Source: Hyphomicrobiales bacterium (GTDB lineage: Bacteria; Pseudomonadota; Alphaproteobacteria; Rhizobiales; Rhizobiaceae). Taken from it: DNA of 64,000 nucleotides. A program made the translations under genes and the position numbers. Location: assembly GCA_003963455.1 (NCBI GenBank), contig RXJA01000108.1, positions 88,998 through 152,997 on the forward strand, read 5' to 3'. Below the pieces are notes generated by a model. The model was not told where the DNA came from, made no database searches, and worked only from the letters and a program-made list of their open reading frames with translations. How positions within the stretch are numbered: the stretch's first letter is position 1; every line of letters starts with the position of its first letter. This document shows, in pieces, positions 1 to 8,371 of the stretch.

Positions 1-767
1 CACGCGTCGGCGGCGATCGCCGTCGCCAGCGCCGGCGGCAGGTTGCGTGTCTGGTCCACGACCGCTCGCCATGCGTCGAGACGTTCATCTTCGTCCCAGT
101 CGAGATCGTAGACCAGCGGGTCTCGCTCGGGTCGCTTCGGGCGCCGATCGGTTGTCTCGCCGGCCAGCGTGCGGTCGGCTTGGGCGATCGCGGCGTCGAC
201 GGCCGCGAAGATGTCGGCCATCCGGTCGTCGGCTGGGGCCACGCGAAACCGCTCGGGCGCATCCGCCTCACTGTCTTCGTCTTCGCGATCGCGCACCTCA
301 TCCTCTTCCTCATTCCGGTTGCCGCGTTCCTCCTCCCGGTCGCCCTGCTCTCCCCTGCCCCGCAGCCCGGCCAGGCCGGCCACCGACAGCGCCCAGTCGG
401 GCTTGGCGTCGGCGATGCGCCGTCGCGTTCGCAGAACGGCGTGGGCGCGCGTGAGCTCGTGGGTCGGGGCGCGGACGTCCATGCCGGCGTCGTGGAGGAC
501 GAGATCGTCGAGATGGACGAGCTCGCCTTCCAGCCACAGGGCGGCAGCGGCGTCTGAGAAGTGGGTCCGGGCGATCCAGCCGTCGCGGACCGGGCTCCTG
601 GCCAGCCGCTCGTCGAGGCGGGCCAGCGCGTCTTCGGCCGCCGCGAGCGGGCCGGCGATCTGGCTCCAAGGTAGCGGATCCGGGATCTGGTAGGCGGAGG
701 GCAAGGTCTTGATAACCTTAACGTGAATCGGTGAAACGGAAGCTATCACGGCGTTGGCTTCCGTCAT
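1..767 (-). CDS. DUF1612/helix-turn-helix plasmid protein (RHE_PE00001-like), C-terminus outside window
   Basis: An open frame runs on the minus strand from an ATG at 767 to the window edge, about 255 codons with no stop, so the C-terminus is missing. The N-terminal part reads like the family I know as RHE_PE00001 (DUF1612 plus C-terminal HTH): LPWSQIAGPLAAAEDALARL, then GWIARTHFSDAAAALWLEGE, VHLDDLVLHDAGMDVRAPTH and a late YDLDWDEDERLDAWR segment. These proteins are common on rhizobial-type plasmids and are presumed DNA-binding; their role is not established. A strongly charged Glu/Asp/Arg-rich linker sits in the middle. The frame is supported by continuous family-like sequence, while the plus-strand frames over it look like shadows. 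Confidence 0.75.
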   Translation of the reverse strand, partial: MTEANAVIASVSPIHVKVIKTLPSAYQIPDPLPWSQIAGPLAAAEDALARLDERLARSPVRDGWIARTHFSDAAAALWLEGELVHLDDLVLHDAGMDVRAPTHELTRAHAVLRTRRRIADAKPDWALSVAGLAGLRGRGEQGDREEERGNRNEEEDEVRDREDEDSEADAPERFRVAPADDRMADIFAAVDAAIAQADRTLAGETTDRRPKRPERDPLVYDLDWDEDERLDAWRAVVDQTRNLPPALATAIAADA

Positions 768-793
768 AGCGATGCCTTCTGGCGCATGCTTCT

Positions 794-824
794 CACTATC
801 GATAACTAACCCTTATCGATAGTG
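794..824. repeat. Perfect 12-bp inverted repeat upstream of the DUF1612/HTH gene
   Basis: CACTATCGATAA at 794-805 and TTATCGATAGTG at 813-824 are exact reverse complements separated by 7 bp. It lies 27 bp upstream of the minus-strand start at 767. The placement suggests an operator, possibly for the HTH protein itself. It does not match the repABC parS consensus. Function is inferred from position only. Confidence 0.5.
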
Positions 825-967
825 TTGGACACCCGTACGCAAATCAGCGATTCTGGCGGTCCTCAGCCCGGAAAATCACGCCACCCGGCGCTCAGATCGA
901 CGAGAGGACGCCACCGCTGCCAGCCCCCTCCCCTCTTCCGGAAGCCCTCGGCCGCCGGCGGCGGCCA

Positions 968-1414
968 TCACTCGGTCCGCGGCACGCTTCGGTGCGGCGC
1001 GCTGGTTGTGACCTCGCCACGCGCGATCGCCACGAAGCGGCGCTTGACCTCGGCGAAAAGGCCCGGCGTCAGAGCGCCGTAGTAGCCGCTATCCGTATCG
1101 ATGTTGCGCAGGTCCGGCCCCGGCCAGGTGAAGCGGTTGCTTTCGGTCAGCACGATCCAGGAGCGCTCGTCGTCGAGCCGCAGGCGGCTCTTGACCTCTG
1201 CCGGGATCTCGATCGCATCGGCCGGGTTCGCCGGCGGCGTGTGCGTGATCGGCAGGACGCGCACGATCGGCGCGCCCTCCTCCGTCGTCATGACGATCGC
1301 CAGCACCAGGCAGGGCCGGTCCTTGTCGCCCTCCTCTCGGCCCTCGCGGTGCTGCCAGTCCCACAAATAGGCGTAGCGGAAAACCCAGCCGAGCCTGATC
1401 TCTGTTGGCAGCAC
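968..1414 (-). CDS. PemK/MazF-like type II toxin
   Basis: A 148-residue protein that I read as a PemK/MazF-type growth inhibitor, which would act as an RNA-cleaving toxin. Supporting features are an N-terminal basic/aromatic strand, the segment KDRPCLVLAIVMTTEEGAPIV, which looks like the family's RPxLVL strand, and a following PITHTPPANPADAIEIP stretch. It starts at a GTG at 1414, only 3 bp after the antitoxin stop, so it is probably translationally coupled to it. Antitoxin first and toxin second is the usual order. The family call is good but remote, because catalytic residues cannot be assigned with certainty by eye. Confidence 0.65.
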   Translation of the reverse strand: MLPTEIRLGWVFRYAYLWDWQHREGREEGDKDRPCLVLAIVMTTEEGAPIVRVLPITHTPPANPADAIEIPAEVKSRLRLDDERSWIVLTESNRFTWPGPDLRNIDTDSGYYGALTPGLFAEVKRRFVAIARGEVTTSAPHRSVPRTE

Positions 1415-1417
1415 GCC

Positions 1418-1687
1418 TCAGCCGGCCGTTTGCTTCGCTGCGGTGCCGACCTGGTCGGGATCCGGCGTCATCTCGGCGGCCTCGACTGCGGCGATCTCGG
1501 CCTCGCTCAGGTCGATGGTGCGCTGGACGCGGCGGTCGCGCTTCGACAGGCGGACGAAGTCCTCGTAGGCCATCAGCACGGTGCGCGGGCGGCCGTTCTT
1601 GGTGATCACCACCGGCTCGCGCACGGCGGCGTCCTGATAGGCGCCGAAATTCTTGGAGACCTCGGCGGCAGTCACGGTGGAAGCCAT
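1418..1687 (-). CDS. Phd/YefM-family antitoxin
   Basis: An 89-residue protein beginning MASTVTAAEVSKNFGAYQDA with VVITKNGRPRTVLMAYEDF: the N-terminal Phd/YefM fold, which dimerises, binds its own promoter and neutralises a toxin through the C-terminal tail. It precedes the PemK-like gene by 3 bp in the same direction. A short palindrome at 1704-1720, upstream of its start, is the likely autoregulatory operator. The pair would act in plasmid maintenance. A Phd-type antitoxin with a PemK/MazF-type toxin is a known mixed pairing. Confidence 0.8.
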   Translation of the reverse strand: MASTVTAAEVSKNFGAYQDAAVREPVVITKNGRPRTVLMAYEDFVRLSKRDRRVQRTIDLSEAEIAAVEAAEMTPDPDQVGTAAKQTAG

Positions 1688-1703
1688 GATCGGTTCTCCT
1701 TTG

Positions 1704-1720
1704 TTCCGGAATATACGGAA
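1704..1720. promoter_or_regulatory. Candidate autoregulatory operator of the toxin-antitoxin pair
   Basis: TTCCG-GAATATA-CGGAA is a 5-bp-arm inverted repeat with an AT-rich centre. It starts 17 bp upstream of the antitoxin ATG and lies in the 62-bp gap to the divergent gene at 1750. Palindromes overlapping the promoter are the normal site for Phd/YefM repression. This is a positional inference. Confidence 0.4.
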
Positions 1721-1749
1721 ATCCCGTTAATCCCGCAAGAGGCTACGCC

Positions 1750-2844
1750 ATGACCCGTTCCGCGGTCCGCCTGCCCGACGCAGCCTCCGTGCAGGTCGCC
1801 TTGGCCGAGCTCGACCCGACCTCGGCCGATGCGGCCCTTGTCCCCGCGCTCTCCGCCGCCTTTCCGGGTTTCGACTTCAGCCTCGCCCATGTCGACGACG
1901 AATATTGGCGCGACACCCGGTCAGTCATCCGACCAGACGGGATGTGGATCGGCGAACTCCGACCGTGGATGACGGCCGAGCTCGCCAAAGACGGCGGCGA
2001 CGTCAAGGCGGTCTGGACGCGCCTCAGGGAAACCGACCTGCAGATCACCGAGTGGCGCGGCACCAGCGCCTTCGTCTTCGCACCGACAGGCCCCGCAGCC
2101 GCCGACTACATCCAGATCGCACTCGGCCGCGAGATCGAGTGGCGCGCCGGTCCCATCGTCAACCCGGACTACCGCCCATGGGGCGAGGAGGAACTGCTCG
2201 ATCCCGGCTGGCCTCGAGATAAGCCGCTGCCCGACTCGGCTCGCCTCGTCGGCCCCGTCTACCGCCTGCTCGACCGCGCCGGCGGGGCCTTCGTCCACGT
2301 CCGCAGTTTCCTTGACCGCTGCGACCGCGTGGAGCGCGAAAAGCGCGAGGCCAAGCGTCCCGAGATGGAGCGGCGCGTCGTCCGGGAGACCGGACCGCAC
2401 GGCGTGACGCGCGAAACCCCGTTTCTTGAGCTGGTGCCGGACTATTTCGAGTTTGTGCCGCGCGAGGTGAGGTTCTTCCGGGACTGGGAAGCCTCAAGCG
2501 CGGGCGCCCAGCGCGTCTTCACGCACTGGGCGCTCGACGCTCGCGATTACACCCACAAAGGCGAGCGCGAGGTCGGCTTCATTCCTCGCCCATTGAAGAT
2601 GCCGAGTGACCGCTTGCTCATGACGCCTGAGACGACCGTTCATCAATTGATGGATCGCATCGAGGCGATCGATCGTGAGATCGCCCTGCCCTTCGGCTGG
2701 TTCTTTCTCATGACGCACGGCCACTGGGTGGAGGCCGATGTCGGTCTCGCGATCGCGGACGCCCTCAAGGCCCAGCGGGTGCGCTTGCCCGATCCGGACG
2801 CCGCCGTGCTTTTGTGCTGGGCCGAACAGACCTACGGCTTCTGA
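1750..2844 (+). CDS. Conserved hypothetical protein, 364 aa
   Basis: I do not recognise a domain. The protein is soluble, with no signal peptide or membrane segment, and is rich in Trp and charged residues (WIGELRPW, YWRDTRS, FGWFFLMTHGHWVEADVG). It starts at an ATG 62 bp from the divergent antitoxin gene, ends 7 bp before the recombinase ATG, and has codon use like its neighbours. The tight link to the recombinase suggests cotranscription. It could be a plasmid accessory or recombination-associated factor, but nothing visible supports a specific role. Confidence 0.7.
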   Translation: MTRSAVRLPDAASVQVALAELDPTSADAALVPALSAAFPGFDFSLAHVDDEYWRDTRSVIRPDGMWIGELRPWMTAELAKDGGDVKAVWTRLRETDLQITEWRGTSAFVFAPTGPAAADYIQIALGREIEWRAGPIVNPDYRPWGEEELLDPGWPRDKPLPDSARLVGPVYRLLDRAGGAFVHVRSFLDRCDRVEREKREAKRPEMERRVVRETGPHGVTRETPFLELVPDYFEFVPREVRFFRDWEASSAGAQRVFTHWALDARDYTHKGEREVGFIPRPLKMPSDRLLMTPETTVHQLMDRIEAIDREIALPFGWFFLMTHGHWVEADVGLAIADALKAQRVRLPDPDAAVLLCWAEQTYGF

Positions 2845-2851
2845 GGTCACC

Positions 2852-4021
2852 ATGGACGATATCGTCAAACGCCGATCCCTCGACGCCGAATCGCAACGCG
2901 CCCTCGAGCTCGACACGCTGTCGGCCATCCTGCCGATGGACCGGCGCGATCGGCTGGCGCAGCTGCTCACCGACGACGACGTCGCGACGCTGAAGCATCT
3001 CGCCAAGGAAGGCATGGGCGAGAACAGCCTTCGCGCGCTCACGTCGGATCTTGCCTATCTCGAAGCCTGGGCGCTCGCGGCCACCGGCGAGCCGCTGGCG
3101 TGGCCCGCGACGGAGGCGCTCGCGTTGAAGTTCGTCGCGCATCATCTGTGGGACCCGGAAAAGCGCGCGGGCGATCCGCGCCACGGCATGCCGGCCAACG
3201 TCGCAGCCGAACTGCACGCCGAAGGCCTGTTGCGAAGCGAGGGGCCGCATGCACCGAATACGGTGAAGCGGCGCCTTGCAAGCTGGGGGACGCTGCATCG
3301 CTGGAAGGGGATCGAAAGTCCGCTCACCGCGCCCAGCCTGCGCTCGGCTGTGCGACTGGCGGTGCGCGCTTCGCCGCGGCCGCGGCGCCGCAAGAGCAAG
3401 CGCGCCGTGACGCGCGACGTCCTCGACCGGCTGACGGCGACCTGCACGACGGATCGGCTGGCCGACACGCGCGACCTCGCCATCCTGCTGCTGGCCTTCG
3501 CCTCCGGCGGGCGGCGGCGCAGCGAGGTGGCGCGGCTGCGGGTCGATCAGCTGAGCGACAAACCCGGCGTTCCGCTTGATCCGCTCGATCCGAATTCGCC
3601 GACGCTGCCGTGCATCTCGATCCAGCTCGGTCGCACGAAAACCGGCGACGCCGATGACGAGGGGAGGGTGTTCCTGGTCGGCCCGCCGGTCGAGGCCTTG
3701 CGGGAGTGGCTCGATCGAGCTGATATCCGGAAAGGCGCGATCTTCCGCGCGATCGACCGTTGGGAGGCGCTCGAGGAGCGCGCGCTGACCCCCCAATCGA
3801 TCAATCTGATCGTCAAGCGGCGCTGCACGATGGCTGAGCTCGACCCCAAAGAGTTCGCTGCGCATGGATTGCGGGCAGGGTACCTCACCGAAGCGGCGCG
3901 CCAGGGCATTGGCTTGCCCGAGGCAATGCAGCAGTCGCAGCATCGGTCTGTGCAGCAGGCTGCGAGCTATTACAACGAGGCAGAGCGCGCGCAGGGCAGG
4001 GCGGCCCGTCTTGGGATCTAG
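2852..4021 (+). CDS. Tyrosine recombinase/phage-type integrase
   Basis: 389 residues from the ATG at 2852; longer upstream starts would run deep into the preceding gene. The N-terminal half is a SAM-like core-binding domain (ALTSDLAYLEAWALAATG). The C-terminal catalytic domain shows the tyrosine-recombinase set: Arg in SGGRRRSEVARLRVDQL, Lys in LGRTKTGDADDEGRVF, HGLRAGYLTEAARQG for the HxxR box, HRSV for the second His, and the tail AASYYNEAERAQGRAARLGI carrying the Tyr nucleophile. Such enzymes on plasmids resolve multimers or catalyse integration. It lies just before the parS/repABC segment, so dimer resolution is plausible. Confidence 0.88.
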   Translation: MDDIVKRRSLDAESQRALELDTLSAILPMDRRDRLAQLLTDDDVATLKHLAKEGMGENSLRALTSDLAYLEAWALAATGEPLAWPATEALALKFVAHHLWDPEKRAGDPRHGMPANVAAELHAEGLLRSEGPHAPNTVKRRLASWGTLHRWKGIESPLTAPSLRSAVRLAVRASPRPRRRKSKRAVTRDVLDRLTATCTTDRLADTRDLAILLLAFASGGRRRSEVARLRVDQLSDKPGVPLDPLDPNSPTLPCISIQLGRTKTGDADDEGRVFLVGPPVEALREWLDRADIRKGAIFRAIDRWEALEERALTPQSINLIVKRRCTMAELDPKEFAAHGLRAGYLTEAARQGIGLPEAMQQSQHRSVQQAASYYNEAERAQGRAARLGI

Positions 4022-4129
4022 TGCGAGGACCGCTCACAGTGCGAAATCGCGCGAACCTGCGGTAAAGGGGCGCCTCGTCCTGGTCGATCGGTTCGTGCTG
4101 AAGTCGATGGACGTGGCTACGAAGGGAAA

Positions 4130-4145
4130 GTTCTCAGCTGAGAAC
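4130..4145. promoter_or_regulatory. parS: parS centromere site, perfect repABC consensus
   Basis: GTTCTCAGCTGAGAAC matches the repABC partition consensus GTTNNNNGCNNNNAAC exactly and is a full 16-bp palindrome, extended to 20 bp by flanking AA/TT. It lies 349 bp upstream of repA. It should be the binding site of the RepB encoded at 5714-6700. It is one of two such sites in the 472-bp gap between the recombinase and repA, which otherwise holds no convincing gene. Confidence 0.85.
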
Positions 4146-4272
4146 TTCAGCGGTACCCTCCTTGCCCAAGGTTGCTGCAAAGGCCCGCTCTCGGCGCGTC
4201 ACCATTCGCCGCGCAGTCCGAAACACGCTAACAGCTTTCGGCTATCCCGCCTATCGATCGTCTAACGGGAAA

Positions 4273-4288
4273 GTTCTCAGGTGAGAAC
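4273..4288. promoter_or_regulatory. parS: Second parS-like site (centre GG instead of GC)
   Basis: GTTCTCAGGTGAGAAC has the same arms as the site at 4130 with one changed central base. It is preceded by the same GGGAAA context as the first copy, so the two are a duplicated element about 143 bp apart. Multiple parS copies per repABC operon are normal. Confidence 0.75.
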
Positions 4289-4493
4289 TCTTCAGGTCGG
4301 TCTTCGAAATTGAGTGGCGGCGCGCACGACCGCACAGCGGCTCCAGCCGATGCAATGCGACTCGCGTATGCTTTAGCGGCGATCGGACCATCCCGCCACA
4401 TTGGTTAATGCGCGTTAACTCTAAATCGCTTGACCGACTCGGACGAACAAGAGAATTTACGCTCGACACGAGAAATAGCGGCATCGAGCGTAG

Positions 4494-5717
4494 ATGACAG
4501 AGCTAACACAAATTGACCCCAGTCATCGCACCGGAAAAAAGGTGCGCTCGTTGACTCGGTTGATCGAGTCGGACGCCGACTTGCTCAGTGCGCAGCTGAA
4601 GGAGCTGCGAACCCGCGCCTTCCCTCCAGCGGCTGAAAAGGAGCTGCGCAAATTCACGTCGGGTGAAGCCGCCAAGCTGGTTGGCGTCACCGACGCATAC
4701 ATTCGTCAATTGTCGATCTCCGGTGACGTTCCGGAAACTGAAAAGAATGCGCGCGGGCGCCGCTTGTTTACGCTCGAACAGATTCACGAGGTCCGGCGAA
4801 CGCTCGCCCGCTCGAAGCCGACATATCTGCCGACACGTCGCAAGGGCGATCATCTCCAGGTGATTGCTGTAACCAACTTCAAGGGCGGGTCCGGCAAAAC
4901 AACCACTGCCGCACATGTCGCGCAGTACTTCGCAATGCGTGGGTTCCGTACTCTCGCCATCGACCTTGACCCCCAGGCTTCGTTGTCGGCGCTTTTCGGA
5001 TTGCAGCCGGAATTTGACCTACAAGAGAACGACACCCTTTACGGCGCGATCCGCTACGACGACCAGCAACGCCCGATGAGCGACGTTATCCGGACGACCT
5101 ACTTCGCCGGTCTCGATATCGTTCCCGGCAATCTGGAGCTTCAGGAATTTGAGCACGACACGCCGCGTGTGCTCGCCGAGGGCCGCCGTAGCTCCGACCG
5201 AATGTTTTTCTCCCGCATCGCTACGGCGTTGGCTTCGGTAGAAGATCGGTATGACGTTGTAATCCTCGACTGCCCGCCCTCGCTCGGCTTTCTCACGCTC
5301 TCGGCGCTCTGCGCCGCGAGGAGCGTCCTCGTCACCATTCATCCGCAAATGCTGGACGTCGCGTCGATGTCCCAGTTCCTGCACATGACCTCCAGCCTCC
5401 TTGACGTTGTCGAGAAGGCGGGGGGTGACGCTGACTACGACTTCTTCCGATACGCGATCACGCGATACGAGCCTTCCGACGGGCCACAGGGCCAAATCGT
5501 CGGCCTGATGCGAAGCTTGTTTGGGGAGCGTGTCCTTACGACCCCGATCCTTAAGTCGACTGCGATTGCAGACGCCGGGCTGACGAAGCAGACCCTTTAC
5601 GAGATCGGCCGCGAGAATTTTACCCGCAGCACCTACGACCGAGCGATCGAGGCGCTCGATACAGTCCATGCCGAAATTGAGAGCCTTGTCCTTGAGGCTT
5701 GGGGGAGGGCGACATGA
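4494..5717 (+). CDS. repA: RepA, ParA-type plasmid partition ATPase
   Basis: 407 residues. It has an N-terminal winged-HTH-like region with MerR-like character (FTSGEAAKLVGVTDAYIRQL) followed by a ParA ATPase core: deviant Walker A FKGGSGKTTTAAHVAQYFA near residue 130, switch region AIDLDPQASLSALFG, and Walker B VVILDCPPSLGFLTL. Length and layout are those of RepA of repABC replicons, which segregates the plasmid with RepB/parS and represses the operon. The stop overlaps the repB start (ATGA). Two parS palindromes lie upstream. Confidence 0.95.
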   Translation: MTELTQIDPSHRTGKKVRSLTRLIESDADLLSAQLKELRTRAFPPAAEKELRKFTSGEAAKLVGVTDAYIRQLSISGDVPETEKNARGRRLFTLEQIHEVRRTLARSKPTYLPTRRKGDHLQVIAVTNFKGGSGKTTTAAHVAQYFAMRGFRTLAIDLDPQASLSALFGLQPEFDLQENDTLYGAIRYDDQQRPMSDVIRTTYFAGLDIVPGNLELQEFEHDTPRVLAEGRRSSDRMFFSRIATALASVEDRYDVVILDCPPSLGFLTLSALCAARSVLVTIHPQMLDVASMSQFLHMTSSLLDVVEKAGGDADYDFFRYAITRYEPSDGPQGQIVGLMRSLFGERVLTTPILKSTAIADAGLTKQTLYEIGRENFTRSTYDRAIEALDTVHAEIESLVLEAWGRAT

Positions 5718-6700
5718 ATAAGCGCCGCGACCAACTGAAGGCCATGATGGCGCCGATCACCGCGCCAACCGCCCCGAGCGAAGATCGGCCGACGCGCCCG
5801 CCGGTGTCATCCGGTTCGCTAAAAGCAATGGGTCTCTCGCTGAAGAGCCTGTCCGACGATGCGGACGAGGCCCGGGCGCTACGGGCGCAACTCGCGTCGG
5901 GCGCCCAAGTTGTCGAGATTGATCCCAACCTCGTCGATCCCGCGTTCATACGCGATCGCCTCAATGTCAGCGATGGAGACGAGTTCGAGGCGTTCAAGGC
6001 TGGACTGTCCGAGGATGGGCAACAAGTTCCGATCCTCGTTCGCCCGCGAATCGACGCTCCCGGACGCTACCAGGCCGCATATGGACATCGCCGGGTCGCG
6101 GCGCTTCGTGCCCTCGGCCGGCCTGTTAAGGCGATTGTGCGCCCGCTTAGCGACGAGGAGTTGGTCGTCGCTCAAGGCAAAGAGAATACAGATCGCAAGG
6201 ATCTCTCGTTCATCGAGCGCGCGCTGTTCGCGGCCAGACTTGAGGATCGTGGCATTGCACGTGCGGCAATCATGTCGGCGCTCTCGGTGCCAAAGGGAAA
6301 TCTGTCGACGATGATTTCTCTTGTCAGAGAACTTCCCGAAGACCTCATCATCGCTATTGGCGCGGCCCCGAAGGTCGGGCGCCCGCGTTGGGAGCAATTG
6401 GCGTCGCTGGTGAAGCAAGACGATACGAAATGGCGCGACGTGGTTTCCGATGCAAATTTTCAGGCCGGCCCGAGCGATGCCCGCTTCGAGCGAATGTTGA
6501 AGGCCCTGGTTCGCCGTCCCAAGAAGCCTGCGACGCATATCGTCAAATCTGACGATGGAAAGCAGGTTGCGCGCATCGAGCGCGCCAAGGATCAAACCCG
6601 CCTCACGATCGACAATCGTCACGCACCCGACTTCGGAGCGTATCTTGTCGATCAGCTGCCCGAGATCTATGCGGCGTTCAAGCGCCGCGCAGATGCGTGA
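5714..6700 (+). CDS. repB: RepB, ParB-type centromere-binding protein
   Basis: 328 residues from the ATG at 5714, overlapping the repA stop by 4 bp. It carries a ParB/Srx-like N-terminal domain (DEFEAFKAGLSEDGQQVPIL, YQAAYGHRRVAALRALGRPV, ENTDRKDLSFIERALFAARL) and an HTH region (IMSALSVPKGNLSTMISLVR). It would bind the parS palindromes at 4130 and 4273 and load RepA. C-terminal sequence through PEIYAAFKRRADA is typical of RepB dimerisation ends. Family and context agree fully. Confidence 0.93.
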   Translation: MNKRRDQLKAMMAPITAPTAPSEDRPTRPPVSSGSLKAMGLSLKSLSDDADEARALRAQLASGAQVVEIDPNLVDPAFIRDRLNVSDGDEFEAFKAGLSEDGQQVPILVRPRIDAPGRYQAAYGHRRVAALRALGRPVKAIVRPLSDEELVVAQGKENTDRKDLSFIERALFAARLEDRGIARAAIMSALSVPKGNLSTMISLVRELPEDLIIAIGAAPKVGRPRWEQLASLVKQDDTKWRDVVSDANFQAGPSDARFERMLKALVRRPKKPATHIVKSDDGKQVARIERAKDQTRLTIDNRHAPDFGAYLVDQLPEIYAAFKRRADA

Positions 6701-6741
6701 ACCGCGTACCCTGACAACACGAAAGGAACTGTAGCGGCAAA

Positions 6742-6794
6742 AGAAAAAGGCCCCCGAAACGTCTCCGTCCCGGAAGCCCTCGTCTTGTTTGGCG
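6742..6794 (-). ncRNA. Antisense counter-transcribed RNA of the repABC operon (incA-type)
   Basis: The repB-repC gap holds a minus-strand transcription unit: -35 TTGACT (6824-6829), 17-bp spacer, -10 TTCTCT (6801-6806), predicted start near 6794. It ends in a GC-rich stem, GGCTTCCG pairing with CGGGGGCC using two G-U pairs, followed by TTTTT at about 6745. The resulting RNA of about 52 nt matches the size and place of ctRNAs that limit RepC synthesis and set incompatibility in repABC plasmids. The exact ends are inferred. Confidence 0.72.
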
Positions 6795-6893
6795 ACAGAT
6801 AGAGAATCACTTCCGCGAATCGCAGTCAAGTGTCTCATGCGAGACGGCGTCATTTTGGCGAGCAGATTTCCTTTGCCCAGCTGAGGCAAAGAC

Positions 6894-8126
6894 ATGGAAC
6901 CCTATCAATCAACGACGCCCTTTGGGCGGCGATCGCTGACGCTCGCCCATGTGTCAACACAGATCGTCGCGTCATCCCGGCCGCCTGAGAAGGTCGTGCA
7001 CAAGTGGAAGGTCTTCCAGGCCATCTGCAGGGCACGACCGAGCCTCGGTGTGACCGAACGCGCGCTGTCCGTCTTGAACGCGCTCCTCACCTTTCATCCC
7101 GAGACGGCGCTGACGGGCGAAGACGACCTTGTCGTTTTCCCCTCGAACCAGCTTCTGTCACTGCGCGCGCATGGCATGCCGGCGTCAACGTTGCGACGCC
7201 ATCTCGCGGTCCTCGTCGACACGGGCCTCGTCATCCGGCGCGACAGCCCCAACGGCAAGCGCTACGCGCGCAAAGGCGCGAGCGGCGAGATCGAGCTGGC
7301 GTTCGGCTTCGACCTTTCGCCGCTCGTGGTGCGCTCCGAGGAGTTCGAAAGCCTCGCGGCGGCCGTGGAGGCCGAAGCGCGCGCCGTTAAGCTCGCGCGG
7401 GAACGCATCACGCTGTGTCGGCGCGATATCGCCAAGATGATCGCGACCGGCATCGAGGAGAGCGTGCCGACACGCAGGGGAGGGCAGGGGCCTGCGGACT
7501 GGGCCCAGGTCCACGCCGGCTTCCGCTCGATCGTCGAGGGGATTCCGCGCACCGCGACGCGCGCCCAGCTGGAAGCGGCGGCCGAGGAGCTATCGCAATT
7601 GGCCGACGACGTCCTCAACCTCCTGGAAAGCCACATCAAAACACATGATATGAGCGCCAATGAGTCCCGAAATGAGCGCCATATACAGAATTCAAATCCA
7701 GACCCCTTAATTGATCTTGAACCTGGCTTTCGAGGAAGCCGGGCGGCGAGGGCGGTGCCAGAACCCCAAACGCCGAGAACTGCGGAAACGGCCTATCCGC
7801 TTGGAATGGTGATGAACGCTTGCCCGGACATCGCCGACTACGCCAAAGGCGGGATTTCGAACTGGCGCGACCTGCTGGCGACCGCGGCCGCTGTGCGATC
7901 GATGCTCGGGATCAGTCCCAGCGCCTGGGAGGAGGCGCAAGCCGTCATGGGCGAAATGCAAGCCGCGGTGGTTGTCGCGTGCATTTTGCAGCGCGGCGCA
8001 GCAATCCGATCCGCCGGCGGCTATCTGCGCGGTCTGACCGAACGGGCCAAGGTCGGAGAATTCTCGCTCGGCCCAATCCTGATGTCGCAGATAAACGCGC
8101 AACTGCGCACGAAGCGATCCGCGTGA
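6894..8126 (+). CDS. repC: RepC replication initiator (repABC operon copy)
   Basis: 410 residues from the ATG at 6894, with GAGG 7 bp upstream. It shows the RepC N-terminal domain (HKWKVFQAICRARPSLGVTE, LSVLNALLTFHPET, LSLRAHGMPASTLRRHLAVL with its winged-helix) and the conserved C-terminal part (GISNWRDLLATAAAVRSMLG, SAWEEAQAVMG, SAGGYLRGLTERAKVGEFSL). RepC is the initiator and in repABC plasmids the origin lies inside its gene. It is preceded by the antisense RNA and is closely similar to the second repC at 10248. Confidence 0.95.
   Translation: MEPYQSTTPFGRRSLTLAHVSTQIVASSRPPEKVVHKWKVFQAICRARPSLGVTERALSVLNALLTFHPETALTGEDDLVVFPSNQLLSLRAHGMPASTLRRHLAVLVDTGLVIRRDSPNGKRYARKGASGEIELAFGFDLSPLVVRSEEFESLAAAVEAEARAVKLARERITLCRRDIAKMIATGIEESVPTRRGGQGPADWAQVHAGFRSIVEGIPRTATRAQLEAAAEELSQLADDVLNLLESHIKTHDMSANESRNERHIQNSNPDPLIDLEPGFRGSRAARAVPEPQTPRTAETAYPLGMVMNACPDIADYAKGGISNWRDLLATAAAVRSMLGISPSAWEEAQAVMGEMQAAVVVACILQRGAAIRSAGGYLRGLTERAKVGEFSLGPILMSQINAQLRTKRSA
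7636..7735. other. Candidate replication origin inside repC
   Basis: This is an unusually AT-rich stretch for a GC-rich gene, located between the two RepC domains, where repABC origins are known to map. It contains a direct repeat, ATGAGCGCCA at 7650-7659 and 7672-7681, and the AT run around TTAATTGATCTTGAA. The assignment rests on family precedent and base composition. Confidence 0.45.
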
Positions 8127-8371
8127 TGGCGCGGGCGACGTTGGCAGAACGCAGGCTTCGCCAGTGGTTCGATCGGCCGTCGGCACTCCGCGTCGGCGAG
8201 GCCGCTGCCGCTAGGCGGATCTCGGATTTTGCGCTCCCGGCGTTGGCGCGGCGGTCCTTCCGTCGGATCCATCGCAGGGCGGTTCGCCGCTGCCGCTCGA
8301 TCCGGCCGTGGTTGATTTTCCTGGTCGACCCCGATCCGTGCGGCGCTTCCTCGCTGAACCTCGGTCCTTGA
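8126..8371 (+). CDS. Possible small basic protein coupled to repC (doubtful)
   Basis: An 81-residue frame starts at an ATG that overlaps the repC stop (TGATG), suggesting translational coupling. The product is very Arg-rich (LARRSFRRIHRRAVRRCRSI) with no recognised domain. High-GC DNA generates such frames by chance, so this may not be a gene. The remaining 8372-8744 is GC-rich and I see no convincing gene there, only the leader and ribosome-binding region of ssb. Confidence 0.25.
   Translation: MARATLAERRLRQWFDRPSALRVGEAAAARRISDFALPALARRSFRRIHRRAVRRCRSIRPWLIFLVDPDPCGASSLNLGP

Noticed and set aside
2765..3943. Minus-strand open frame of 392 codons opposite the recombinase
   Set aside because: The plus strand encodes a tyrosine recombinase with catalytic motifs; the opposite frame has none.
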